NCBI RefSeq assembly: GCF_011386835.1
Contig: NC_088791.1
Location: 6,324,998-6,388,997, forward strand
Source of the DNA: Chrysemys picta bellii
Taxonomy: Eukaryota; Chordata; Testudines; Emydidae
DNA: 64,000 bases
Reading direction: 5' to 3'
Position 1 is the stretch's first letter. Every line of letters begins with the position of its first letter. The notes beneath the pieces were generated by a model. The model saw nothing but the letters and a program-made list of their open reading frames with translations. It was not told where the DNA came from and searched no databases. Shown piece by piece: positions 11,701-21,439 of this stretch. The position numbers were made by a program, and so were the translations under genes.

Positions 11701-14700
11701 TGTCATGACTGATGATGGGACCTTCAACATGACCCTACAGGCCTGGGTGAATGTGACCGACTGCCAGAATGGGACGGAAGTGACCTGCTTGGTTAGACAG
11801 CTCACAGCTGAGACACGCAGGATTCTCTGGATACCCAGGGCAAAAAATAAAGGTAGGAGCCCTGGCTATTTGGGGGGGTAATGGCCTTATGTATCATTTC
11901 AGAGAAGGCTTTCCAGGTGTAGGAGCGCTGTGGGGGAATGTGCGAAGACGGCTGGGATAGAAGCAGGCCTGGTTGGTAGGGTGGAAGGTGCCGGGGGTGA
12001 CCTGAGAGGAGATAAAAGCATCTAATAGAGGAAAAAGCTATGTAGGGCAGGAGGAGTAGCTTGAACTTGATGTATCGAGGGAGGGAGGAGACAATGGAAG
12101 ATTCCAAAGGCTTTTATAAAATGGTTTGACCGTGTGTGCAGGATGGATGCATTTACTAAATCAGAAATAATAATAACCAAACTTGCCCCAATTGCATGTG
12201 CAAATTATGCCCCTGTGCGGGCATCCAGGCTTTAATGGGATGTTGTGAACTTAAATATAGCGCTTCAGTCTGGAAACTTCAGACCTGCTGTCGTTGCAAG
12301 GAACAGCTGAGAGTCCTGTAGCTGGAAACGGATTGCTGACAGTGCATTCAACAGCCCCTTAGGTATGGCCAGTTTCACTGCTTCCTCTGCGGAGTTAATT
12401 AGGCTGAGTTTAATTAGTCCCTTTCCCTGTTCACAAAAGATTTAAGCACATGTTTAAATCCCCTCATGTGCTTAAAACTAAGCATGTACTGAAACACCAC
12501 TGACTAATGGTGTTTAAGTATGTAGTTAAAGTTAAGCACAGTCTTAAGTGAATGGGGATGGATGCTTAAATGCTTTGCTTAACTGGGGATGTAGGCCCTG
12601 ATCCTGCACACATAAGTAACTCATTTGCATGAGCATTTGTAGGTTTGACTCTTAGGGTTTGTCTATATGAGGAGTTATTCCTGATTTGGGGGGAGGGATA
12701 GCTTAGTGGTTTGAGCATTGGCCAACTAAACCCAGGATTGTGAATTCAATCCTTAAGGGGGCCACTTGGGGGTCTGGGGCAAAATCAGTACTTGGTCCTG
12801 CTAGTGAAGGCAGGGGGCTGGACTCAATGACCTTTCAAGGTCCCTTCCAGCTCTAGGAGATGGGATATCTCCATTAATAATTATTATAACTCCATATGTG
12901 GATACTCTTATGCCAGAATTAGAGAGCTTTATATTGAATTAGCTTAATCCAGTGGATTAAACTAATTTGGAATAAGGCGCTGTTATTCTGGAACAAGAGT
13001 AACTCCATGAGTGGATAATCAGGAATAATTAATCATCTTTAAATTCACACCCAACTTTATTCTGGATTCATTTTCACGTGTAGACGAACCCTTCGTTTTC
13101 TGTGTCATTTTAGCGAGTCTTTCACTCCGCAACAGGGAAGAGAGAAATATATTAATCAATAGGAAAACGTGACTCTAAAACTACGCCTGAAATTGTAATT
13201 TACACCTGACACTGCTCTTTCACTGGCTTTTTCTGAAACTGACTAGGTTTCAAATGAGTGGTGTCCTTGTAACCAGGTGGTTGTACAAATGGCTGCCTGT
13301 TGGGACTGCGTACTTGGTCAACAATGAACAACACCCCCCGTTTTCCCAGTTCCACCGCCGGCCTCCATTCTACTTTTCATAGGATTCCAGGCCTGCAGTC
13401 CCACTGAAGTCCATAGGAGGCTTTCCGTTGATTTCAACTGGCTTTGAATAAGGCCTTAAATTGTTTTTAAAGCATATTTTGGCAACTGAGTTTTTCAGTG
13501 TCGTGGTTTGTTCACAAGTTTGGCACACTTCAAACCCCGAGTTTCCATTTTCCTGTCCGGCCGGAAACAGAACTGCAGCTTCAGCGTGGTCACTGTTGTT
13601 AATTCTGTTTCACCTGCCTGATGAGCCACACAGCCTGAAGGGTCTGAAATGTACTTGCAGGCACGTCGTTTGCTGTGTCAGAGCAGACCTCTGTCCAGTT
13701 AAATGTCCTGCGGTTCCCATTCATTTTAGGCTTCTGGTGAGAGCAGGAGCTGTCTGTACCTAGAGCTACTTTCTAACAAAACCAAATGCATAAGTAACTT
13801 CACTTTACTCGAAAAGATGATGTGAAGATTGGACATCAGAACCAGAGACCACGGCCCAGCATGCTGACCAATCCTGGCAAATTGGGGTTTTGGGGGGCTG
13901 CCTGGTCTGTCGTCTCTTGTCATAGATCGTGAGCTCTTTGAGACTGGGCCATCTTTTTCTGCTGTGTTTTGTACAGCCCCTAGCACAATGGGGACCAGGA
14001 CTGGACTTCTAGCCACTACCACCATGCCGATAATTAATAATTATTATTATTAAGAGTATGGCTTACATAAGTCCCTTACAAAGCTAATGGTTTACTCTTT
14101 ACCTTCTCCTCCCCGCTCAATCCCACGTCTCTCTTTTATCCTCATGGTGTTGCCTCGTGGGATGGATAAATTGCAAACTCATTGGGGCAGGGGCTCTCTT
14201 TAACAGGTCTAAACACTGCAGGCTAGTGAGCATTCTCACCGGTCAGGGAGAGGAAATCAAGCTCCATGTGTAACCCACACACCTCCTGGGTGTGGTGTTC
14301 TGGCCCATCTAGAAGAAGTGAGGTTTTTACTCACGAAAGCTTATGCCCAAATAAATCTGTTAGTCTTTAAGGTGCCACCAGACTCCTTGTTGTTTTTGTA
14401 GATACAGACTAACACGGCTACCCCCTGATACTTGAGACCACTTAGAGATTAATGAGTGTGCTCTACACCCTTAGCTAACAGCCCCATGGCTTTTAGCTCA
14501 TGCCGTAGAGGCTCATGCACTGAGGTCCTAGGTTCGATCCCGCCCACCGATGACTGGGGTCTGCCTGTGTTACACGGGCACTACTCTTCTCCTTGGGGCT
14601 TGTTTATTGACCACAATACAGCTACCAAATCAACTCAGCTGAAAACATCGGCAGTAATCCCCAGCTGCCTTCTTGGAATTGGGAGTTTTGTTTCAAAACG

Positions 14701-17409
14701 TCGCTAGGTTTATCTTTTTAAAGGGTAAAAACACCTAAAAATTAAAGGAAAAGAACAAAAATAATAGTTTTGGGTCAAACTAAACATTTTGTTCCACCCG
14801 AAACAAAACATTTTCCATGTTTCGCTTCGGCTCCTGAATCGAAAAGCCGATTATCGCTCTGCTCTAACTATAAGTACTCAGCCCGCTGGCTTGCCTTGTG
14901 CACAGTGTGCAGAGAGCCAGCCAGGGTGTGTTGCCGTGGGTTGATTTGGCTTCAGAGACTCACAGCCATGCAGTGTACTGGGATTTCTACAGTGCCGTGA
15001 GAGCACTCCCTGGCCTCCCCTCCCCCCCCCCCCCAGCCCATCTTTGTAATTTTCAAGATAACCTGCTCAAACACTGCCGCAGCTGAACACGCTTTCGGTC
15101 TGAGCAATGCCACGGGCCTTATCTTCACACCTACTGAGTGACCATAGAGCAGAAAAGAGTAAAGAGGAAGCAGATGACGGCATGTGGTTAGGGGCTCAGG
15201 TTTGTGCCAAACGGCTCATTCTCTGTTCCTCTACAGAAGCAAACGCTGTTGAGTATTGCGTGGATATTCACCCTGCTCTGAATTCGTCTCTGTACACAAA
15301 GGCCAACCCTGTATGTTCACTCTGAATGGCTTCTATTAAGGGAAGCAATCAAACAAGCTAGAAAGTAAGTGACGTCTCTAGGGGAGAGGGAGAGCACAGC
15401 GTGTGTGTGTTTCTGTAACATGCTGCATGCCATCTGCCTTCCAAAATGGCAGCGGCCTATGCAGGCAGGCAGACGCCTTAGTAGTTTAAAGGCACAGTGA
15501 AGAGAAAAGAGTCATAACAGCTCTATGGCTACGTACGACACAAACCCTCCTGATGCATGCAGCGTAATTCTCATGGAAGTTAAGATGTACACCCGGGACT
15601 TCCCATTGTGATGTATTAGGGATGAGCATGAGATGAAATCACTACATTCTAAAGTACCAGAAATGTGGAAATATTTGTCTTTTTACCTAGTGCTAGTTTC
15701 TCTGCTCCACCCTGAATTGTAGCTCTGCCTCAGGGTTTATAATTTAACCCCTGGCCCCCTTACTTCTTATCTTGCTTTTTGTAGTTTAGCATTGACTTAG
15801 GAGATATTTAGTACCGGTCTTTGCACTAGCCAGCGATGACTGACCCCACTCTGATCCTCAAGAGGCCTGATCCTGTATCAGCAGGACTGGCGTATCTAGG
15901 CCAATGGTCTGACCCTGCACCTATACCAGCGAACGTTCTTCCACGTGTGACAAGGTGGGCAAACCCCGCATTGGAAAGGAAGAGGTTAACGAGCTACTTC
16001 GGGCACCGGCAGCCCCACCCTGCTGTCCCTGAAGTTTAAAGGAAGAGCAAACAGAACAGAGTGGAGGGGAACTGACCTATGCCCTCAGCTCCTCCTGCGA
16101 GAGGTTCGGCTGCCTGGGCCACTGGCTTTTGGGACTCTCCCCGACCTGCTGTGGGAAAGGCCACTCACACTCCGAAGGGCTCTGACCTCGGATTTATTTT
16201 ATTTGATGGCTTCAGTTTGCCCTTTTGGAGCAGGGGACTGGCAGGCAGCAATCCAGGGAAGGAGAAGCACAGCACCTTTGGGTGCAAACCTTCGCTGCTT
16301 ACCACAGGGCCCTGGAGTGGAACGCGGTGGAGAGGGCGGGCTCGGGTTCCCCTACTAACCCCTAGGGGGTGCCAAGGGTCACAAGCCTACCCTGGTATGA
16401 GAGAACCTGGATGGAATCAAAGCTCCAAAACCAAGAGAGTAGAGACCTCAAAACATAGACTCAGGGGAGGCCTAGAGACCCTCTTGGCTGATCCTAGGAT
16501 TATCAGCTGCTGGACTCTTTGCATATCCCAAGAGGAGCAAGGCACTAGCTAACCGTGGTCGAGCCTCAATAACTAGCATCCCATAAGCAGGGACTGAAGC
16601 CAGTGGAGGGTGAACAACTAGAGGCAGACTCGCCATGATGCCATGCCCAGACACAAGAGGGCGCCCTGGTGGTGAACTGCCTACTACACCACACAACAGG
16701 TAATTAAGCTGTGGAACTCCTTGCCACAGGATGTTGTCAAGACTGAAAATACAGGAAGGTTCAAAAAGGGATTGGACGTTTGTCTGGCTAGCAAGAATGT
16801 CTGGAGTTGTTACAGTTAATGCTAATGTACATTTTGGGAGATTATACCTCATGCTTCAGGGTTTAAGACCAACTCTAACTAAAGAGATTAGAAGAAGACC
16901 TAATATGGGGGGGGGCATATTGCCCCACATCTGCCCAATATGGGGTTCCATGGACCGTCCTCTGAAACAGTTGGTGCTGGCCTCAGTCAGAGACAGGCTA
17001 CTGTTCTGCTTTGCTGTGGTGTTGCCCTGACATGTGCTGATGTTGGCTCAGGGTGAGGGAACACCGCAATGCCAGCAGGGCCATAGGGGTTTGTCACGCT
17101 GTGTTTACCGCATGACTCTTGGGGACACCCTTCATTGAGAAGGTCTTTGCTCAGCAATGGGATTCCAGATGCTATTGTTTCTTACCTGCCCCTGCTAAGG
17201 CTCTGGCATGTTAACTCCTTGCTTCCCATTCAGTGTAAGATGTTGATGATGATTACTCAGCAGGGATCAACGGTGATAAACGAATGCATTTCTCTTCTCC
17301 CCCCTGTCTCCAGCAGTGCTGTTACCTGTGCCGATCATTCTCATCAGATTTATTTTTGGAGGAGCTGTGGTTCTTTGGCTTATGTTCTTGGTAGGCTGCT
17401 TCATGAAAA
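5731..17409 (+). CDS. Immunoglobulin-superfamily V-C1 receptor gene (four exons; tail unresolved)
   Basis: Joining 5731-5782, 8995-9357, 11544-11852 and 17314-17409 gives one continuous frame of about 273 codons, with every intron in phase 1. Predicted order: signal peptide (residues 1-17), V-type Ig domain (about 24-138), C1-type Ig domain (about 140-236), short linker, transmembrane helix (about 244-271). The V domain has the Cys44/Trp58/Cys115 core, a DQGTYMC motif and a J-like GPGTQLEV end. Arg253 sits inside the membrane helix, as in activating receptors that pair with ITAM adaptors such as CD3-zeta, FcR-gamma or DAP12. The role is therefore probably a leukocyte surface receptor; its ligand is unknown. 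The layout resembles NKp30-type or other VJ-C1 molecules, but B7-family or SIRP-like relatives cannot be excluded. No inhibitory tail motif is seen. The 3' end is not established. Confidence 0.8.
5789..6122 (+). repeat. CR1 LINE 3' fragment
   Basis: The + strand reads [17 protein letters not shown], with the CR1 C-terminal region continuing to TTGGACTAGATGATCACAAT. It is 5'-truncated and carries stops. It begins almost immediately after the exon-1 splice donor, so it forms the start of intron 1. A poly-T/A patch near 6020-6045 interrupts the match. Confidence 0.8.
6135..6290 (+). mobile_element. Penelope-like 3' tail with 5' inversion
   Basis: Flanked by a 12-bp duplication, CCTTTTGGGCTT (6123-6134) and CCTTCTGGGCTT (6291-6302), with one mismatch. 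The right part (to CTGATACTTGACA) is a normal tail end. The left part, up to about 6226, is the same family in opposite orientation, and GCAACAGAGGGTCCTGT occurs in both orientations. Confidence 0.8.
6303..7655. other. Receptor intron 1, no feature recognised
   Basis: AT-rich intronic sequence. A weak L2/MIR-like stretch (TTAGATTGGAAGCTCCTTGAG) is at about 7360-7440. I see no exon with plausible splice sites and protein similarity. Confidence 0.4.
7660..8070. mobile_element. MITE with GC-rich interior
   Basis: The left end (AAGGCTATGATATAGTCATG, then TTTTAGTAAAAGT) is the inverted counterpart of the right end of the repeat at 4500-5028. A CATGGAATCCATG palindrome is at about 8013-8026. The right boundary is uncertain. 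There is no coding capacity. Confidence 0.55.
8085..8210. repeat. MIR/L2-type fragment
   Basis: Contains CATTTTACAGATGGATAACT, GAGGCACAGAGAGACTTGCC and a CAGACAGGAAATCTGGGAGG-like segment, the widely conserved MIR/L2-type core. Confidence 0.55.
8347..8530 (+). mobile_element. tRNA-derived turtle SINE
   Basis: The head holds A-box-like GGGATAGCTCAGGGGTTTGA and B-box-like GTTGTGAGTTCAG sequences. The 3' part matches the CR1 3' end (TTGGACTAGATGACCTCCTG and the CR1 terminal octamer ATTCTATG). This is the tortoise-type Pol III SINE that shares its tail with CR1. Other copies are at 12687-12894 and, inverted, at 18524-18726. Confidence 0.85.
8995..9357 (+). CDS. Receptor exon 2: V-type Ig domain with J-like end
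   Basis: The acceptor is TTCCTTAG|CT and the donor ATG|GTAAGG; both boundaries are phase 1. It encodes residues 18-138 plus a split codon. Visible V-set marks: Cys44 in VTLPC, Trp58 in SEWRF, DQGTYMC at 109-115, and a terminal GPGTQLEV (130-137) matching the G-x-G-T strand normally supplied by a J segment. Two further cysteines (46 and 49) lie beside Cys44. There is no N-glycosylation sequon in this domain. Confidence 0.88.
9535..10835 (-). mobile_element. CR1 LINE, 5'-truncated, antisense in receptor intron 2
   Basis: The minus strand encodes the C-terminal part of the CR1 reverse transcriptase over 9843-10820: [21 protein letters not shown] and the catalytic [10 protein letters not shown] box. 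The frame then shifts near 9870 into the ORF end at about 9623 ([20 protein letters not shown]). The 3' end at about 9535 shows the CR1 terminal repeat (CATAGATT twice). The endonuclease and N-terminal half are absent. The insertion is antisense to the host gene. Confidence 0.92.
10938..11391. mobile_element. 454-bp hAT-like MITE
   Basis: Ends CACAGGTGCCGACT and AGTCGGCGCCTATG are inverted repeats with few mismatches. An 8-bp duplication GCTCAGAG/GCTCAGAA is at 10930-10937 and 11392-11399. The C-rich interior carries a hairpin at about 11198-11255 that also occurs inside the element at 51220-51669. Confidence 0.85.
11544..11852 (+). CDS. Receptor exon 3: C1-type Ig domain
   Basis: The acceptor is CCTCTGCAG|TT and the donor AAAG|GTAGGA, phase 1 at both ends. 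It encodes residues 140-241. The C1-set signature CAVRDFYP starts at Cys161, and the partner cysteine is Cys220 in VTCLVRQ. The strand-C tryptophan usual for C1 domains is missing: the expected position near 175 is Leu. Extra cysteines at 179 and 212 could pair. Five N-glycosylation sequons (N176, N188, N200, N208, N214) crowd the middle. DGTFNMT recalls the E-strand region of B7-type and antigen-receptor C1 domains. Confidence 0.87.
11853..12653. other. Receptor intron 3, first part
   Basis: No exon or repeat with clear ends recognised. A short open frame overlapping the exon-3 donor on the minus strand is not gene-like. Confidence 0.4.
12654..13092. mobile_element. MITE interrupted by a SINE
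   Basis: The left end AGGGTTTGTCTATATG and right end CGTGTAGACGAACCCT are inverted repeats with few mismatches. The unit is split by the turtle SINE at 12687-12894. Internal inverted AT-rich motifs (GGAGTTATTCCTGAT and ATCAGGAATAATTAATC) also face each other. Confidence 0.75.
12687..12894 (+). mobile_element. tRNA-derived turtle SINE
   Basis: Same family as 8347-8530: GGGATAGCTTAGTGGTTTGA head, ATTGTGAATTCAATCC B-box-like motif, GGCTGGACTCAATGACCTTT tail, ending in an AT-rich (ATTA)-type run. It sits inside an older MITE. Confidence 0.85.
13093..14300. other. Receptor intron 3, middle part
   Basis: No coding sequence recognised. An L2/MIR-type tail is visible at about 13920-14050 (GTTTTGTACAGCCCCTAGCA, then (ATTATT)n). 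Confidence 0.45.
14311..14434 (+). mobile_element. Penelope-like 3' tail
   Basis: GAAGTGAGGTTTTTACTCAC, GAAAGCTTATGCCCAAATAA and CTAACACGGCTACCCCCTGA in order. It closely matches 50189-50312 and, inverted, 40077-40217. I could not settle a target-site duplication. Confidence 0.8.
14484..14560 (+). repeat. tRNA-like repeat fragment (B-box)
   Basis: GCTTTTAGCTCATGCCGTAG is followed by GGTTCGATCCCGC, a good Pol III B-box. Similar sequence lies inverted at about 54200-54262. It lacks a complete cloverleaf, so it is a dispersed tRNA-derived repeat rather than a tRNA gene. Confidence 0.45.
14561..16690. other. Receptor intron 3, possible old LTR-type sequence
   Basis: No host exon recognised. From about 15950 (TGTGACAAGGTGGGCAAACC) to about 16400 the base composition and motifs recall degraded retrotransposon LTR/leader sequence, but I found no paired ends or target duplication. 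A C-rich run is at 15022-15034. Confidence 0.3.
16697..17010 (+). repeat. CR1-related LINE fragment
   Basis: The + strand starts [20 protein letters not shown], matching the CR1 subfamily also seen at 28935-29575. The remainder is a degraded 3' region. It ends about 300 bases before the transmembrane exon. Confidence 0.7.
17314..17409 (+). CDS. Receptor exon 4: transmembrane segment
   Basis: The acceptor TGTCTCCAGCAG offers tandem NAGNAG sites (exon start 17314 or 17317; both keep the frame). The donor is AAAA|GTAAGT. Residues 244-271 are hydrophobic except Arg253 ([10 protein letters not shown]). Unspliced read-through would add a short basic tail and stop at 17447-17449. Phase 1 at the end agrees with the other exons. 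Confidence 0.78.
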
Positions 17410-17908
17410 GTAAGTATCCAGGAAATGGAGGCATTCGACGCTGATCAATGTAGCGTTCAACAAAGCATCTCGGGCTCGGCAAATGCTCTGACATTTCTCA
17501 TGGTGGCCTCCAGGCTGCCGGAGCTGGGTATAGGTGGACTCCTCAGTGCAGGGATCACTGGGTGGAATGTTCTGCGCGATGCAAAGCAGACTAGGGCCGG
17601 CTCAGAGCTACACAGTTTGATTGAGGTCCGTTACGTTGGTGTACAGCTGCGGATTTTTGTATATTGCTTGGGCGCATGCACGCTGCGATGCTTGTGTCAC
17701 TGCTCTGCTTACTCACCACGTGTGGTGGCATCGATGGAAAATGCTGTGCACATCGGGTAGGTGTCCCGGTACGTCCCACACCGCTGTCTGGTGCAGTGCC
17801 TTGTGGGACATTAGTGTAGTGTTTTGTGACCATAATGCTCCCCTCTGTAAGGGAATGCTAAACGTTCCACCATTAGCAGGCCTGGTGTGTAAAATACCTT
17901 GTTTATGC
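17410..17908. other. Intronic or 3' flanking sequence of the receptor gene
   Basis: Holds the read-through stop at 17447-17449. No polyadenylation signal, tail exon or repeat with clear ends is recognised here. Confidence 0.4.
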
Positions 17909-18371
17909 CAGGGGATCTCAACGTTTTTCTTGCTGAGGTTCCCCCCCCCCGCCCCAACATACTATAAAAACTCCATGGCCCACCTTTGCCACAACATCTG
18001 TTCTTCTTCGAGTGCTTGCTCATATCCATTTCAATTAGGTGCGTGCACGATCGTCGGAGAATTTTTACCCTAGCAACACCCGGTAGGTCGGCTGTGGAGC
18101 CCTCTGGAGTGGCGCCTTCATGGCGCTGGATGTATACCCCAGCCGACCCAGTGCCCTCTCAGTTCCTTCTTACTGCCCGGGACGGTGGTTGGAACTGTGG
18201 AGCGCGGCTTCACTGTTCTCCACCTTCCCTAGCGTTTTCTTTTCCCGTAGTTTGTATAGTTTTATTATAGTTACTCTAGTTATAGTTGTAGTTATAGTTG
18301 TTGTGTATATAGAGTTAGGTTAGTGGGTTGGAAGGGGTTCTCCCCCTTCCTCCCCACCCGCCGCTTGGGCT

Positions 18372-20160
18372 CATGCCCAAGGTTCTGGGCTTTAAGCCTT
18401 GTTGGGCCTGCTCTAAGCCTATGCCAACGGGCGACCCCCACGACTCCTGCTTGAAGTGCCTGGGGCATTTCACCAGGCCGAAAAGTGGAAGATTTGTAAA
18501 GCTTTCCGACCCTGGACCAAGAAAGATAAATAAATAAATTAATGTAATGGAGATATCCTATAATGGAAGGGACCCTGAAAGGTCATCAAGTCCAGCCCCC
18601 TGCCTTCACTAGCAGGACCAAGTACTGAATTTGCCCCAGATCCCTAAGTGGCCCCCTCAAGGATTGAACTCACAACCCTGGGTTTAAGCAGGCCAATGCT
18701 CAAACCACTGAGCTATCCCCCTCCACATAAGAGTAGGGCTTCCGTTTAAAGCAGCTCTTAATGGACTCGGTACCAGGCGCTTCGGTGCACAGTGCTCCAG
18801 CATCAGCAGCAGGTACTGCACCATGGACGGACTCTATCAGAGACCCATGGCACCGGGCTTCCCCGGCACCACCAGCGCAATCGGTCCGGCGCCGATCTCT
18901 CTCACCTGGCCAGAAGCGGCCAGAGACAACGGATCCACCTCAGCAGTCGGCGGCACCCTGGAGGCCAGCCTCAGAGTCGTGTCCAGCTACAGAGCGACCG
19001 AGGGTACAAGCACCGACACTGGCACCGTTGACTCCGGCACCGAAGGAAGAGCCGTTGAGTCCTGTGTGCACAGGCTCCCCGACACGTACCATGGTTGAGC
19101 GCCGGTGGAGCGCCAGCTTCCATCGACACCGGAAACTTTTGCAGCAGCGCGAGACCTCATTGCCCTGATGGAACCGGCATCGCCGCAGACCGTGGTACCA
19201 CCTCCGATTCGTGTGGTACCGTCTAGGGGCAAGCCAGCCCTGATACGTCCAGTAACTCCTCCGGCAGAAGCATGGCTCCGGTCCCAGTTCCAGATTCGAG
19301 CCCACTCCCGGTGCCGTTCTCAGTCCCGATGCCACTCTCCCTCACGTCGGTCGTACTCACGGCACCGCTCCAGCTCACGATGCGGCTCCGACTCACATTA
19401 CCGATCAGATTCCCAATGTCGATCCCGGCACCACTTAGAGCGCAGAGCGCCCTCCCTGAGCCAATCACGGCACCGCTCTCGCGGACGGTCGTCTTCGCGG
19501 TCAAGATCCGGATCCCGGTACCAACCCAGACCTCGGCACCGGTCTCGGTCCCGGCACCGCTCCCCAACATCTCGGTGGCACCACTCACCGGCGACTCAGT
19601 ACCGGTCTCCACCGCATCCTGGAGAATCGACGCAGTCACGTTCGCCACCACCTTGGCCCTCACATTCTGCCTCGCAGTCGTCGCAGTCCGAAGGGGACTC
19701 GTGCTCCGGCTTCTCTGCTCCTGACCAGGACGAGGGTGATGCTGGAGGACCAGGATCCTGGTCAAGGGCCACCTCAATGGGCCTTTTGGACCCTGTGGGC
19801 ATACCACCAAGCCCAGGGGGTACCGTCAGGGGCCTCCCGCTCAGCCCACTCAGAGCCTCGGGTGCCAGAGGCCACCATAACCTGTCCTGCACCAGGAAGT
19901 ATGGAAACTGCAGCCCCGACTACTGGGCAAGCTCCAGACCCCAGCAGCAGGACCCATCACAACAAGCAGAGGAGGTGGTGGAGCTGGAGGACCCAGTGGT
20001 GGACATCCTATCCGTGGAGGCCCCATCCCGAGTGGCTTTGCCCCTTATACGCACCATCCACACCATTGCAAAAACAATCTGGCAGATGCCTGCTTCCATC
20101 CCTCCAACAGCTAGAGGAGTGGAGAGGAAATATTTTGTTCCCTCCAAGGAGTATGAGTAG
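18372..20160 (+). pseudogene. DIRS gag-like ORF, broken
   Basis: The N-terminal part (18372-18537) has a Cys/His cluster (CWACSKP...HDSCLKCLGH). It is cut by a SINE at 18524-18726. The frame resumes at about 18761 and shifts near 19100 into a 351-codon frame (19105-20160). The middle is rich in Arg-Ser dipeptides (about 19300-19620; short strings such as RSRSRHRS) and ends with an acidic/proline region. Gag-type proteins of DIRS elements bind the element RNA; the RS-rich stretch is probably nucleic-acid binding. Confidence 0.7.
18524..18726 (-). mobile_element. tRNA-derived turtle SINE inside DIRS gag
   Basis: Reverse orientation copy of the family at 8347: GGGGGATAGCTCAGTGGTTT head at the right end (near 18722), GTTGTGAGTTCAATCC B-box, CR1-like tail and (ATTTA)n end at the left. 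It inserted into the gag reading frame, so it postdates the DIRS copy. Confidence 0.85.
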
Positions 20161-20401
20161 CTATACACTCACCCTCAGCCGTGCTCACTAGTAGTGGCCT
20201 CGGTAAATGAAAAGGAGCGGCATGGGCAACAGGCTCCAGCGCCCAAATCAAAGGACGCTAGGTGCCTCGATCTGTTCGGGCAGAAAATTTACTCTGCCGG
20301 GGGGCTACAGCTCAGGGTTGCAAACCAACAGGCACTCCTGAGCCGCTACAACTATAATTCATGGAACTCCATGTTAAAATTTAAAGAACTAGTGCCCCTA
20401 G

Positions 20402-20670
20402 CAGGAGCAGCGCCAGGGTTTTTGGGCCCTAGGCGGGGGTCCTTCTGTGCTCCCGGTCGTCGTCGGCAATTCTGTGGCGGGGGGGTCCTTCAGCGCTCCC
20501 GGTCTTCGGGGCACTTCGGCGGCGGGTCCCGGAGCGAGTGAAGGACCCGCCGCAGAATTGCCGCCGAAGACCCAGAGCGCGGAAGGACCCCCCGCTGCCA
20601 AATTGCCACCCTGCCAAATCCTGGCGCACTAGGCAACCGCCTAGGTCACCTAAATGGAAGCGCCGGCCCT
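20402..20670. mobile_element. hAT-like MITE inside the DIRS element
   Basis: The left end CAGGAGCAGCGCCAGGGTTT and right end (complement of CAGGATTTGG... and AGGGCCGGCGCTTCC) form an imperfect inverted pair. Flanks TGCCCCTAG (20393-20401) and TGCCCCCAG (20671-20679) are a near-perfect duplication. The interior is a strong GC-rich palindrome with repeated GGACCC-type blocks. It lies between gag and the RT domain. Confidence 0.7.
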
Positions 20671-21439
20671 TGCCCCCAGAGTCCAGGGACAAATTTGAGG
20701 CCCTAGTAGAGGAAGGCAAAAAGGTGACTAGGACCTCCTTGCAGGCCTCCCTGGATGCTGAAGACTCCGCTGCCAGGACCCTTGCATTGGACATAGCCAT
20801 GCGCCATTTATCGTGGCTTCAGGTGTCAGGGCTACCTCCAGAACTGCAGCAAACCCTGCAGGACCTTCCATTTGAAGGGCAAGGCCTGTTCTCGGACAAA
20901 ACAGACTCTAGGCTCCAGAGCCTCACAGATTCCAGGGCTATAATGCGGTCCTTAGGGATGCACACGCCGGTCACCCAGCGAAGACCCTTCAAGCCACAGC
21001 CTCAACGGCCCTACCCACCTCCTCGGCCGAGGCAGGATTTCTATAGAAGGCGCGGGAGAGGGGGCAGGAAAAAATCCACCGGCCACCAGGCTGGTCAGAA
21101 CCAAGGCCCGCCTAAACCACTGGCGGGGCCCAAACAAAACTTTTGAAGGTGCGCCCAAGGACGGCGTACCAGTCATCAACCAGAATCTTTCCCCTCCATT
21201 CTGGAATCATCTCTCTCTTTTCCACCGTGCGTGGTCCCTCATAACTACAGACAGTTGGGTTCTTCACACGGTAGAAAAAGGGATATTCTTTCCAATTTTC
21301 TTGCTTCCCTCCTTCCCATCCTCCCTCTCCGTCCCTCTTCAGGGACCCCTCTCACGAGCATCTTCTTATACAGGAGGTCCAAATGCTATGAGCCGTGGGA
21401 GCGATCGAGGAGGTTCCATGGGAGCGATCGAGGAGGTTC

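Noticed and set aside
8347..18726. tRNA genes
   Set aside because: The A- and B-box motifs belong to SINE heads with a CR1-like tail, present in three copies, and to fragmentary tRNA-like repeats; none has an intact cloverleaf and discriminator.
19223..19810. 195-codon minus-strand frame
   Set aside because: It is the antisense shadow of the DIRS gag Arg-Ser-rich region.
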